Source: Halobacteriales archaeon QS_8_69_26 (GTDB taxonomy: Archaea; Halobacteriota; Halobacteria; Halobacteriales; SW-7-71-33). From it: a DNA stretch of 64,000 nucleotides. How positions within the stretch are numbered: position 1 is the stretch's first letter; each line of letters starts with the position of its first letter. The stretch is from assembly GCA_003023195.1 (NCBI GenBank), contig PXRX01000004.1, positions 1-64,000 on the forward strand. The letters run 5' to 3'. The notes below the pieces were generated by a model. That model had not been told where the DNA came from. It worked only from the letters and a program-made list of their open reading frames with translations, and did no database searches. This document shows, in pieces, positions 43,067-51,671 of the stretch. Both the position numbers and the translations under genes were made by a program.

Positions 43067-45358
43067 ATGGCAGAACTGGAGACTGACGACTTCTACGACC
43101 TGTCGATCCCGTCGCAGGTGGCGGTCTCGCCCGACGGCGAGACAGTCGCCTTCGTCGCGATGGAATCGGACCCCGACGAGGACCGGCGACGATCCTCGCT
43201 GTTCGTCGCCCCGACCGACGGTTCGCGGGACCCCCACCGGCTGACGCGGGCCTCGGACGCCGGCCAGCCGAAGTGGTCGCCCGACGGGGCGCGCCTGGCG
43301 TTCGTCGCCGCCCGCGACGAGGACGTCGCCAGGAAGGTCGGCCGCGACGAGGACGAGGAGGACGAAGACGAGGACGAGGCCGACGCGGAGGAGGGATCCG
43401 GGGGCGAGGAAGCGGAGAACGCCGAGGACGAGGCCGACGCGGAGGAGGGATCCGGGGGCGAGGAAGCGGAGGACGCCGAGGACGAGGCCGACGCGGAGGA
43501 GGGATCCGGGGGTGAGGAAGCGGAGGACGACGAGGACGAGGCTGACGAGGACGACGAGGACGAGGGCGGCGCACCCGGCGGCGATGAGGGACCGAAGCCG
43601 CAGGTGTGGGCCTTCGACATGGAACTCGGCGGCGACGCCATCCAGGTCACCGACTTCGACGAGGGCGTCCGCCAGTTCGACTGGGGCCCAGAGGGCGACC
43701 GGGTCGTCGCGGCGGCCCGGGACCCTGACGAGGAGGAGGAGGAGTACCTCCAGCAGGTACGCGACGACGGCCCCATCGAGATAGAGCGCCTCCAGCACAA
43801 GGCAAACGGCGTCGGGTGGCTCGACGAGGTGACGACGTACCTGTTCGTCGTCGACGTCGAGACAGGGGAGGCCGACCGCCTCGACGACGCCTACGGCCAG
43901 GGCGCCCGCGAACCGCTGTTCGGCCTCCAGCCGGCATGGGGACCGAACGACCGGATCGCCTTCGGGTCGAACCGTACCGACCGCCCGGACGACTCCGGCG
44001 TGATGGACGTCTACACCATCGACCCGGACGGCGACGACCTCCGGAAACTGACGGACTCGGACAAGCGGACCAGCGGCTACGACTGGAGCCCGGACGGCGA
44101 GCACCTGGCGTTCGTCGCCGGGGATCCCGAGAACTGGTACAAGCCCGCCGAGGTCCGGGTCGCCGACCCCGGCACGGGCGACGGGGCCGCCGAGCACTGG
44201 TCGGTGACCGGGTCGCTCGACCGGACGGTCGCGTTGCTCGGATCGCCGTCCTGGATAGACGAGGACACCGTGATGGCGCCGGTGGGCGACGAGGGGCTCA
44301 CGCGGCTGGTGCGGGCGCCGGCCGACCGGGACGACCCCGAACGGACGTTCCCGGCCCAGACCCGCGACCGTACCCTCGCGTTCCCGGACGCCGACGGCGG
44401 CACCGTCGCCGCGGTCCTCTCGGACCCGACGGCGGGCCAGGACGTCTGGACGGTCGACGTCGACGACCTCGACGCCGACGACCCCGAGAGCCTGCACCGG
44501 GTCTCGGCGCTGAACGACGAGATGCTTGCCGACGCCGACCTCCCGGAGTGTCGCCGTGTGACCTGGGAGAACTCCGACGGCGTGGAGATAGAGGCCATCG
44601 TCTACCTCCCGCCCGACTTCGACCCCGAGGAGGACGACCCCCGGCCCGTGGTGGCGTCCATCCACGGGGGCCCGATGTCCTACGACGCGCCCGAGTTCCG
44701 GTTCGGGCACGCCTACTTCGCGGGGCAGGGCTACGTCGTCTACCGGACGAACTACCGCGGGTCGACCTCCTACGGCCGTGAGTTCGCGGAACGACTGAAG
44801 GGGATCCGTGGCGACCTGGAAACCGACGACGTGGTCACCGGCCTGGAGGCACTCGCAGACCGCGGCTGGGTCGACCCCGACCGGTCGTTCGTCACCGGCT
44901 TCTCCTACGGCGGGATCACCACCGCCAACGTCGTGACGATGCCCGAGGACCCCTTTACCGCGGCGGCGGCCGAACACGGCATCTACGACTTCACGTCGAC
45001 GTTCGGGACCGACGACAACCACCTCTGGCACGAGTGGGAGTTCGGCCTCCCCTGGGAGAACCCCGAGACCTACGAGGACATCTCGTCCATCTCCGACGTC
45101 GGGAACGTCGACACCCCGTTGCTGGTGACCGCCGGCGAGGAGGACTGGCGGTGTCCCCCGACCCAGGCCGAACAACTCTACGTCAGCGTCCGCAAGCAGG
45201 GCGTCCCCGCCAAACTGGTGATCTACCAGAACGAGCACCACAACGTCGGCGACCCCGACCGGGCGATCCACCGCCTGGAGACCCTGGAGGGGTGGTTCGA
45301 GGGACACGATCCGGCGGTCGAGGACGACGACGCGGACGGGAACGAGGGCGAGACCTGA
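43067..45358 (+). CDS. S9 family peptidase (acylaminoacyl-peptidase-like)
   Basis: A 763-residue serine peptidase: an N-terminal beta-propeller (WD-like PDGE and WSPDG motifs) and a C-terminal alpha/beta hydrolase. The catalytic Ser is in GFSYGG (about residue 615), the Asp in GEEDWRCPP and the His in NEHHNVG. An acidic insert of about 90 residues around residue 95-190, made of 18-residue repeats, interrupts the propeller. It is likely cytoplasmic. The ATG follows a short promoter region. Confidence 0.88.
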   Translation: MAELETDDFYDLSIPSQVAVSPDGETVAFVAMESDPDEDRRRSSLFVAPTDGSRDPHRLTRASDAGQPKWSPDGARLAFVAARDEDVARKVGRDEDEEDEDEDEADAEEGSGGEEAENAEDEADAEEGSGGEEAEDAEDEADAEEGSGGEEAEDDEDEADEDDEDEGGAPGGDEGPKPQVWAFDMELGGDAIQVTDFDEGVRQFDWGPEGDRVVAAARDPDEEEEEYLQQVRDDGPIEIERLQHKANGVGWLDEVTTYLFVVDVETGEADRLDDAYGQGAREPLFGLQPAWGPNDRIAFGSNRTDRPDDSGVMDVYTIDPDGDDLRKLTDSDKRTSGYDWSPDGEHLAFVAGDPENWYKPAEVRVADPGTGDGAAEHWSVTGSLDRTVALLGSPSWIDEDTVMAPVGDEGLTRLVRAPADRDDPERTFPAQTRDRTLAFPDADGGTVAAVLSDPTAGQDVWTVDVDDLDADDPESLHRVSALNDEMLADADLPECRRVTWENSDGVEIEAIVYLPPDFDPEEDDPRPVVASIHGGPMSYDAPEFRFGHAYFAGQGYVVYRTNYRGSTSYGREFAERLKGIRGDLETDDVVTGLEALADRGWVDPDRSFVTGFSYGGITTANVVTMPEDPFTAAAAEHGIYDFTSTFGTDDNHLWHEWEFGLPWENPETYEDISSISDVGNVDTPLLVTAGEEDWRCPPTQAEQLYVSVRKQGVPAKLVIYQNEHHNVGDPDRAIHRLETLEGWFEGHDPAVEDDDADGNEGET
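43370..43531. repeat. In-frame 54 bp repeats in the S9 peptidase
   Basis: Three 54-base units start at 43370, 43424 and 43478, each with GGATCC at the same place (43394, 43448, 43502). They encode the 18-residue unit EDEADAEEGSGGEEAEDA. The insert is part of a longer acidic run. Confidence 0.95.
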
Positions 45359-45519
45359 CGCCGGCCAGTAGCGCGGACGTCACTGACGGACGACTCTCGT
45401 TTCATCGTGCGTGCACGTAGGGGACGGATCAGAGAGCGACGGCCGGGCGGAGCCCGGGGATCGGACGGAGGAGGCTGTGGGCTAGTGCCGTCGGGAGGAC
45501 GTACCGGTCGGCGCGGGGA

Positions 45520-46146
45520 TTACTCGGGGACGTCGTCGATGATGACGACGGCCTCGCCGTCGATGAGGGTGCGGTCGCCGTCCTCGCCGGTGACGAGGGT
45601 CTTGAGGCGGAACTGGTCGTTGCCCAGGTCCTCGACGACCTCGACGGTCGCCCGGACCCGGTCGCCGATGGAGACGGGTGCCCGGAACTCCATGTCCTGG
45701 GAGAGGTAGATGGTCACGCCGGGGAGACGCGCGAGGGCGGCGCTGATCAGTCCCGAGACGAGGGTGCCGTGGACGATCCGACCGCCGAAGCGGGTGCCCT
45801 CCGCGAACTCGTCGTCGAGGTGGAGACGGTTGGTGTCGCCGCTCGCGTCCGCGAACGCGCGGACGTTCTCCTCGGTGAGCGTCTTCTCGAAGACCGCGCT
45901 GTCGCCGACAGTTATCTCGTCGCGCGTCTCGACCGACCGTCGGGAGAGCCAGTCCCCGTCGTCGTAGAGTACCGAGTCGACGCCGGGTTGAGCGTCGGAG
46001 GGGCCTACGCCCTCGTTCGGTTCGGTCGCTGTCTCCATCGCGCTCAGGGCGGCGGTGTTCGCGGCCATCGCGCCGCGGAGGACGCTCCCGGTCAGGCGCG
46101 TCCACGCGTCGGTCATCGCGGTGATGTGATCGGCGTGGTTCGTCAT
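45520..46146 (-). CDS. phaJ: (R)-enoyl-CoA hydratase, MaoC family
   Basis: A 208-residue protein with a MaoC-like hot-dog fold in its C-terminal ~140 residues. The hydratase motif is clear: FADASGDTNRLHLDDEFA with the catalytic Asp and His, and FGGRIVHGTLVSGL. It would supply (R)-3-hydroxyacyl-CoA from fatty-acid oxidation to PHA synthase. It is divergent from phaR-phaP-phaE-phaC, which supports that role. The N-terminal ~65 residues are a variable extension. Confidence 0.87.
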   Translation of the reverse strand: MTNHADHITAMTDAWTRLTGSVLRGAMAANTAALSAMETATEPNEGVGPSDAQPGVDSVLYDDGDWLSRRSVETRDEITVGDSAVFEKTLTEENVRAFADASGDTNRLHLDDEFAEGTRFGGRIVHGTLVSGLISAALARLPGVTIYLSQDMEFRAPVSIGDRVRATVEVVEDLGNDQFRLKTLVTGEDGDRTLIDGEAVVIIDDVPE

Positions 46147-46350
46147 GTGATCGTTCAACACACCACTAGCGGGGGTGGGGTTAAGACTTCTCCGGCCTCC
46201 GTCCGTGACGGTCCGGTCGAGTGTCAGGTGTCCCCGTCCGTCCGAGGAGGGGGTGTTCGACGGGCCGTCCGGGGTCGTTCGGTCCGGTCCGGTCATCTCT
46301 ACCCCGATGATACATACTGTGGCATCAAATGGTTTTCGATGGTGCTGATC

Positions 46351-46362
46351 GGAACGCTTAAG
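46351..46362 (+). promoter_or_regulatory. phaR promoter element
   Basis: GGAACGCTTAAG, with the TATA-like CTTAAG about 27 bases before the ATG at 46389. The same 12 bases recur at 49216-49227 upstream of phaB, at almost the same distance. Confidence 0.6.
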
Positions 46363-46388
46363 TCTTCAGGGGGGGGTAGAGATGGGTG

Positions 46389-46685
46389 ATGACGGACGAC
46401 GATTCGACGCCGTTCCCGCCGGCCATGTTCGCACAGCAGATGCAGGACGCCGGCGAGCAGGCGATGAAGTCCCAGCAGGAGCTGTTCGAGCAGTTCCTCG
46501 GGAACGCCGGTTCGTCGGCCTTCGGCCCGATGAACATGGGCACCGCGACGTTCAAGACCCGCGTCCAGAGCGGGGGTCGGATATCGATCCCCGACGCGGA
46601 GCGCGAGGCCCTGAACATCGAGGAAGGCGACATCGTCCAGGCGGTAATCGTCCCCGTCAAACGCAACAGAGACAACGATGACTAA
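46389..46685 (+). CDS. phaR: AbrB-type regulator of PHA phasin genes
   Basis: A 98-residue protein. The first ~50 residues are helical (a granule- or phasin-like segment) and the last ~45 form an AbrB/SpoVT swapped-hairpin DNA-binding domain (TRVQSGGRISIPDAEREAL then GDIVQAVIVPV). In Haloferax mediterranei an AbrB-type PhaR controls phaRP. The phaP ATG lies 8 bases inside its end. An earlier GTG at 46386 or a frame-shifted ATG at 46382 are less likely starts. Confidence 0.85.
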   Translation: MTDDDSTPFPPAMFAQQMQDAGEQAMKSQQELFEQFLGNAGSSAFGPMNMGTATFKTRVQSGGRISIPDAEREALNIEEGDIVQAVIVPVKRNRDNDD

Positions 46686-47142
46686 CGCATTCACCCCCCT
46701 GTTCGAGCTGCAGCGCACGATGATCGACCAGAACCGCCAGGCCCTCCACGAGGGCGTCAATGCCCAGCAGTCGGCCGTCGAGGCCATCACCGAGGGCGTC
46801 GAGGGCCAGCGGACCCTCGCGGAGCGCAACGTCGAGCTCTCCCGCTCGGCGACCCACGCCTACATCGACGCCGTCGAGGACGTCGTCCCCGAGGACGCCG
46901 CCGAGTTCGAGGAGATCCGCGCGGCCCTCGACGAGGGGTTCGACGCCTTCGAGGAGAGCCAGGCCGAGGCCTGGGAGGCGCTGGGCGACGCCGTCGAGGA
47001 GAGCAACGTCGCCTACGAGGAACTGACCGACTCCTACCTGGAAGCGGTCGACTCCTCGTTCGACGCGTTCCTCGAGAGCCACGAACAGGTCGAGGAGAAC
47101 TTCGACGCGGCCGCCGAGAACATCCCCGTCGAGGGGCAGTAG
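46678..47142 (+). CDS. phaP: PHA granule phasin
   Basis: A 154-residue, wholly helical, amphipathic and acidic protein without signal or membrane helix. This fits the haloarchaeal phasin PhaP that coats PHA granules. It overlaps the regulator gene phaR and precedes phaE. Between it and phaE is CGCTTTTTTG (47150-47160), which could be a terminator and/or the phaE promoter. Confidence 0.83.
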   Translation: MTNAFTPLFELQRTMIDQNRQALHEGVNAQQSAVEAITEGVEGQRTLAERNVELSRSATHAYIDAVEDVVPEDAAEFEEIRAALDEGFDAFEESQAEAWEALGDAVEESNVAYEELTDSYLEAVDSSFDAFLESHEQVEENFDAAAENIPVEGQ

Positions 47143-47182
47143 GCGACCCGCTTTTTTGTAGCGCCCGTCCCTATCCCCAACG

Positions 47183-47731
47183 ATGACCGATTCATACAAC
47201 CCCACCCAGATGGAGAAGAGCTGGAACCAGTTCGCACAGCGGATGAACGAGGAGTTCCTCGACGCGATGGAACAGAACATGGAGGCCCAGGCCGAGTTCG
47301 TCGAGTCCTGGTCCGAGACCGTCGAGGCGTCGGCCGGCGGCGAAACCGCGGAGGGCGTCCAGGGCTACGCGAAGGCGTACGAGGTCTGGATGGACGCCGC
47401 CCAGCAGATGGTCGAGCGAGCCAACGACGCCCTGGAGGGCGAGGAGGTCGAGGTCGAGGAGTTCCGCGACACCTGGCTCAACGCCGCCAACGAGGCGTTC
47501 AAGGAGGCGATGTCGACGACGGCCTTCGCTGCGGCCACCGGCGAAACCGTCTCCCAGACCCTGGAGATCCAGCAGGACGCCGACGAGGTCGCCGAGAACA
47601 CCCTCCACACGCTCGGGTTCGCCACCGAGGGCGACGTGACGGAGATCGGTAGCCGACTCGTCGAACTGGAGCGCCGACAGCAGGCCGTCGAGAACAAGCT
47701 CGACCGGATCCTCGAGGAACTCGAAGAATGA
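47183..47731 (+). CDS. phaE: PHA synthase subunit PhaE
   Basis: A 182-residue helical protein. It begins [22 protein letters not shown] and ends with a coiled-coil ([19 protein letters not shown]), as in haloarchaeal PhaE, the partner that activates PhaC of the class III synthase. Its stop overlaps the phaC start by four bases, so the two are made together. Confidence 0.88.
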   Translation: MTDSYNPTQMEKSWNQFAQRMNEEFLDAMEQNMEAQAEFVESWSETVEASAGGETAEGVQGYAKAYEVWMDAAQQMVERANDALEGEEVEVEEFRDTWLNAANEAFKEAMSTTAFAAATGETVSQTLEIQQDADEVAENTLHTLGFATEGDVTEIGSRLVELERRQQAVENKLDRILEELEE

Positions 47732-49047
47732 CCCCCTACACCACCGTCTTCGACCTGCAGCGCCGGGCCTGGGAGGACGCCGCCGAGTACGTCAGCGACC
47801 TCGCGGCGGCCCCGGACGCCACGGAGACGATGGCGGAGGTCGAGGTGGGGACCACCCCCAGCGAGGTGGTCTACGAGGAGAACAAGCTCGAACTGCACCA
47901 CTACGAGTCCCGGACCGAGGAGCAACACGACGTCCCGATCCTCGTCGTCTACGCGCTGATCAACAAGCCGTACATCCTCGACCTCCAGCCCGACCGGTCG
48001 GTCGTGCGGACGCTGCTGGACGAGGGGTTCGACGTCTACCTGATCGACTGGGGCGAGCCCTCGACCCTGGATTCGTCGCTGACCCTGGACGACTACGTCT
48101 CGCGGTACATCGACAACTGCGTCGACGCCGTCCGCGAGCGCTCCGGCCAGGACTCGATCAACCTCCTGGGCTACTGCATGGGCGGTACCATGTCGGTGAT
48201 GTACGCCGCCCTGTTCCCCGAGAAGGTCCGCAACCTCGGCCTGATGGCCGCCGGCCTCTGCTTCGACGATACCGGCGGCGTCCTCGAACTCTGGGGTGAC
48301 GGGGAGTACTACTCGCCCCGCGACTTCCGGGACACCTACGGGAACGTCCCCTCGGAGTTCCTCGACCTGGGCTTCGCGTTGATGGACCCCGTCGAGAACA
48401 ACCTCACCAAGTACGTCCGCCTGTTCGAAAACATGGACGACGAGGAGTTCGTCGAGAACTTCGCCCGCATGGAGAAGTGGATCAACGACGGCATCGACGT
48501 CGCGGGCGAGACGTACGTCCAGTTCCTGGAGGACATCTACCAGGGGAACAAGCTCTACGACAACGAACTCTCCCTCGGCGAGGACGACGAGAAGCACGTC
48601 GACCTGAACGAGATCACGATGCCGGTGATCAACATCATCGCCGAGTACGACCACCTGATCCCGCCGGACGCCTCCCGGCCGTTCAACGAGGTCATCGCGA
48701 GCGACGACACCCACACCCTGGAGTTCCCCACCGGCCACATCGGGATGTCCGTCTCCTCGCGGTCCCACGCCGAACTCTGGCCGGAGGTCTCTGAGTGGTT
48801 CCGGGAGCGCTCGCAGGTGGACAGCGAGGCCGTCGACGACGAAGCGGTCGAGATCGAGATCGGTGACGAGGCCGACCTGACCGACGTCTCGGGGGTCGGC
48901 GACGCCTACGCCGACCGCCTCCGCGAGGTCGGGGTCGAGTCGGTCGCCGACCTCGCGGCGGCCGACGCCGCCGACCTGGGTGCCGAGACCGACCTCCCCG
49001 TCTCGCGGGTCGAGGACTGGATCGACCAGGCCGGCGACCTGGCCTGA
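47728..49047 (+). CDS. phaC: Class III polyhydroxyalkanoate synthase PhaC
   Basis: A 439-residue alpha/beta hydrolase that polymerises hydroxyacyl-CoA. The nucleophile Cys is in the lipase-like box GYCMGG (C150), the Asp in [10 protein letters not shown] and the His in TGHIGM. The C-terminal ~60 residues ([20 protein letters not shown] and on) form a helix-hairpin-helix module, a common haloarchaeal addition. It is coupled to phaE. Confidence 0.95.
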   Translation: MTPYTTVFDLQRRAWEDAAEYVSDLAAAPDATETMAEVEVGTTPSEVVYEENKLELHHYESRTEEQHDVPILVVYALINKPYILDLQPDRSVVRTLLDEGFDVYLIDWGEPSTLDSSLTLDDYVSRYIDNCVDAVRERSGQDSINLLGYCMGGTMSVMYAALFPEKVRNLGLMAAGLCFDDTGGVLELWGDGEYYSPRDFRDTYGNVPSEFLDLGFALMDPVENNLTKYVRLFENMDDEEFVENFARMEKWINDGIDVAGETYVQFLEDIYQGNKLYDNELSLGEDDEKHVDLNEITMPVINIIAEYDHLIPPDASRPFNEVIASDDTHTLEFPTGHIGMSVSSRSHAELWPEVSEWFRERSQVDSEAVDDEAVEIEIGDEADLTDVSGVGDAYADRLREVGVESVADLAAADAADLGAETDLPVSRVEDWIDQAGDLA

Positions 49048-49123
49048 CCGCGTCTCGGCCGGGAGCTCCCCGATCCTATCGTCGTTTTCTCCCCGTTCCC
49101 CCTGTTCCAGCACCCCAACTCTT

Positions 49124-49195
49124 TCACCCGGATCCGCTCCTCGCTGCAACCGTCACCCGGATCCGCTCCTCGCTGCAACCGTCACCCGGATCCGC
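49124..49195. repeat. 29 bp tandem repeat, 2.5 units
   Basis: TCACCCGGATCCGCTCCTCG starts at 49124, 49153 and 49182 (partial). It lies between phaC and phaB, just upstream of the phaB promoter element. The remaining 204-base gap holds no gene. Confidence 0.9.
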
Positions 49196-49215
49196 CCCCG
49201 TCGACCCCTGCCGGG

Positions 49216-49227
49216 GGAACGCTTAAG
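49216..49227 (+). promoter_or_regulatory. phaB promoter element
   Basis: GGAACGCTTAAG, identical to the phaR promoter element. The CTTAAG core is centred about 27 bases before the phaB ATG at 49252, so a leaderless transcript is likely. Confidence 0.62.
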
Positions 49228-49251
49228 GTCGCATTCCCGTTCGGTTCGGAC

Positions 49252-50004
49252 ATGGCCAACATGGACGACAGGACCTGCGTGATCACCGGTTCGGCACGGG
49301 GTATCGGTCGCGGCATCGCCGAGACCCTCGCTCAGCACGGTGCGAACGTGGTCATCAACTACCGGAGTTCCGAGGACGCCGCGCTTGCGGCGGTCGAGGG
49401 CATCGAGTCGATGGTGGGCGAGGGGTCGGCGATGGCGGTCCAGGCCGACGTGACCGACCGCGACGCACTGGAGGAGATGCGCCGGAAGGTCAACGACGAG
49501 TACGGCCAGGTACACGTCCTGATCAACAACGCGGGGATCAACCGCGACACCCGGTTCGTCAACATGACCCCCGACGAGTGGACGCAGGTGCTGGAGGTGA
49601 ACCTCGGCGGGACGTTCAACGCCACCCAGATATTCTTCGACGACGTCTGGAACGCCGAGGAGGGCCGCCTGATCAACATCTCCTCGGTGGTGGGCAAGCA
49701 GGGCAACTTCGGCCAGGCCAACTACGCCGCGGCCAAGTCGGGGATGTTCGGGTTCACCCGGACCCTCGCGCTGGAACTGGCGCCCGGCGGGTCGACGGCC
49801 AACTGCGTCGCCCCCGGGTTCACCAAGACGGACATGCTCGAATCGGTCCCCGAGGACGTCCGCGAGAACATCGTCGCCCAGATTCCCCTCGGCCGGTTCG
49901 CCGAGATAGAGGACATCGCCTGCGTCGTCCGGTTCCTCGCCAGCGAGGAGTCCTCCTACGTCACGGGCGAGGTCATCGACATCAACGGCGGCATGGACCT
50001 GTAG
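49252..50004 (+). CDS. phaB: Acetoacetyl-CoA reductase, SDR family
   Basis: A 250-residue classical SDR. The cofactor loop is GSARGIGRG (about residues 13-21), NNAG is at about 90-93, and the active site is Ser (INISSVVGKQG) with YAAAK, all intact. Placement directly after phaC and before the thiolase genes supports the role of NAD(P)H-dependent 3-ketoacyl-CoA reductase for PHA monomer supply. An ATG three codons downstream is an alternative start. Confidence 0.9.
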   Translation: MANMDDRTCVITGSARGIGRGIAETLAQHGANVVINYRSSEDAALAAVEGIESMVGEGSAMAVQADVTDRDALEEMRRKVNDEYGQVHVLINNAGINRDTRFVNMTPDEWTQVLEVNLGGTFNATQIFFDDVWNAEEGRLINISSVVGKQGNFGQANYAAAKSGMFGFTRTLALELAPGGSTANCVAPGFTKTDMLESVPEDVRENIVAQIPLGRFAEIEDIACVVRFLASEESSYVTGEVIDINGGMDL

Positions 50005-50050
50005 GACGACACTCCGCCGGGGCGCTTGCCCCTCGGGCGATCCGCCCCGA

Positions 50051-50070
50051 TTACAGTAATTTTACAGTAA
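50051..50070. promoter_or_regulatory. TTAC-GTAA direct repeat, site C
   Basis: TTACAGTAA at 50051-50059 and again at 50062-50070, an exact direct repeat with an 11-base period. It lies about 25 bases upstream of the TATA-like CTATTTAG (about 50094) of the thiolase gene, the usual place for an archaeal activator. Confidence 0.65.
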
Positions 50071-50126
50071 AGATTCACGACCGTGCCAGCACCACCTATT
50101 TAGTCGTAACCGACCTGGGTCGTGGC

Positions 50127-51284
50127 ATGGAAGAGGTTGCGATCATCGGGGCGTCGATGACCCAGTTCGGGGAGCGCGACGCCTGGCTCGCGGACCTGCT
50201 CTCGGAGGCGGGGAGCGAGTGCATCGACGACGCCGGCGTCGCCCCCGGGGAGGTAGAGCACCTGTACGTCTCGAACATGGCCAGCGGCGAGTTCGAGGGC
50301 CAGACGGGCGTGATGAACGTGCTCGCCCACGACCTGGGGGTGATGCCGGCCTACAGCCAGCGGGTCGACCAGACGTCCTCGTCGGGCGGGGCGGGGGTCC
50401 TGGCCGCCTGCCAGTCGGTCGCCTCCGGCACCAGCGACGTGACCCTGCTCGTCGGCGGCGAGAAGATGACCCACCGGACGACGGCCGAGGCCACCGACCT
50501 CATCGCCTCCATCACCCACCCCGTCGAGTACAAGCACGGGGTGACCCTCCCGTCGTTCGCGGGCCTGACCGCCCGCCACTACCTCGAAACGTACGACGCG
50601 CCCAGGGAGGCCCTCGCGACGGTTGCCGTGAAGAACCACCGCCACGGCGTCGACAACCCACACGCCCAGTTCCGCAAGGAGATAGACGTCGAGACGGTCC
50701 TGGAGTCCCCCGTCGTCGCCGACCCCCTCCGGCTGTACGACTTCTGTCCGATCACCGACGGCTCGGCGGCGCTCCTGTTCTGTCCCGCGGACCGCGCCGA
50801 GGAGTACACCGACGAGTACTCGGTGGTGACCGGCGTCGGGGGGGCGACGGACACCCACGTCGTCCACGAACGGGAGAACCCGAGCGTCATGGGCGCGGTC
50901 CGGGACTCCTCGGCGACCGCCTACGACCGGGCCGGCCGCGGCCCCGGGGACGTCGACGTGGCCGAACTCCACGACATGTTCACCATCCTGGAGGTGCTCC
51001 AGAGCGAGGACCTCGGCTTCTTCGAGAAGGGCGAGGGCTGGCGGGCCGTCGAGGAGGGCCGCACCGAGATGGGCGGGGACCTTCCCGTCAACACCTCGGG
51101 CGGCCTCAAGTCCAAGGGCCACCCGCTCGGCGCCAGCGGCGTCGCACAGGCCTACGAGATCCACCGGCAGTTGACCGGCACCGCCGGCCCCCGACAGGTC
51201 GAGGACCCCGAAGTGGGACTCGCGTGTAACGTCGGCGGGTTCGGGAACTGCGTCATCACCACCGTCATGGAGGCCGCACGATGA
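50127..51284 (+). CDS. Haloarchaeal beta-ketothiolase, catalytic subunit
   Basis: A 385-residue thiolase of the SCP-x/haloarchaeal type. The position normally holding the nucleophilic Cys (VENxCASGG) reads DQTSSSGGAG, so a Ser replaces it. The His of AELHDMFTILE and of KSKGHPLGASG are present. A Ser-His-His triad has been described for haloarchaeal PhaA/BktB, so this is likely functional. It overlaps the OB-fold partner gene by four bases. It would supply acetoacetyl- or 3-ketovaleryl-CoA to PhaB. Confidence 0.87.
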   Translation: MEEVAIIGASMTQFGERDAWLADLLSEAGSECIDDAGVAPGEVEHLYVSNMASGEFEGQTGVMNVLAHDLGVMPAYSQRVDQTSSSGGAGVLAACQSVASGTSDVTLLVGGEKMTHRTTAEATDLIASITHPVEYKHGVTLPSFAGLTARHYLETYDAPREALATVAVKNHRHGVDNPHAQFRKEIDVETVLESPVVADPLRLYDFCPITDGSAALLFCPADRAEEYTDEYSVVTGVGGATDTHVVHERENPSVMGAVRDSSATAYDRAGRGPGDVDVAELHDMFTILEVLQSEDLGFFEKGEGWRAVEEGRTEMGGDLPVNTSGGLKSKGHPLGASGVAQAYEIHRQLTGTAGPRQVEDPEVGLACNVGGFGNCVITTVMEAAR

Positions 51285-51643
51285 CCCTGGATGCCGGCCG
51301 GTGTCCCAACGGGCACCTCACCTACCCGACCCACCCCCGCTGTCCCGAGTGCGGGGAGCCACAGGAGGAGACGGTCGACATCGCCGGCGGGACGGGGACG
51401 GTGCTCACCTGGACGCTGGCGACCGCCACCCCGCCCGGGGTCCGGTCGCCCAACCCCCTCGCTATCGTCGAGTTCGACGTCGACGGGGAGTCGGTCAGGG
51501 CGCTCGGACAACTGACGGACGAGGACGTGGAGACCGGCGACGAGGTCCGACCGGTCCACGTCGAGGAACTCCGCGAACCGGGGGCGGGGATCCGCCACCC
51601 CGACAGCCAGGACTGGGACGGCTACCGGTTCGAACCGGTCTGA
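51281..51643 (+). CDS. Thiolase beta subunit, OB-fold zinc ribbon (DUF35)
   Basis: A 120-residue DUF35 protein: a zinc ribbon (CPNGHLTYPTHPRCPECG, about residues 8-25) then an OB fold (GTVLTWTLATAT onward). In haloarchaeal PhaA/BktB this small subunit is required with the catalytic subunit. The ATG overlaps the thiolase stop. It closes the PHA island. Confidence 0.9.
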   Translation: MTLDAGRCPNGHLTYPTHPRCPECGEPQEETVDIAGGTGTVLTWTLATATPPGVRSPNPLAIVEFDVDGESVRALGQLTDEDVETGDEVRPVHVEELREPGAGIRHPDSQDWDGYRFEPV

Positions 51644-51671
51644 GGCACTGTCTCGCCGGACACTCGCTTTC

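Noticed and set aside
43273-43515. Gly/Arg-rich ORF within the S9 peptidase repeats
   Set aside because: It is a frame-shifted reading of the acidic repeat and has no start signals.
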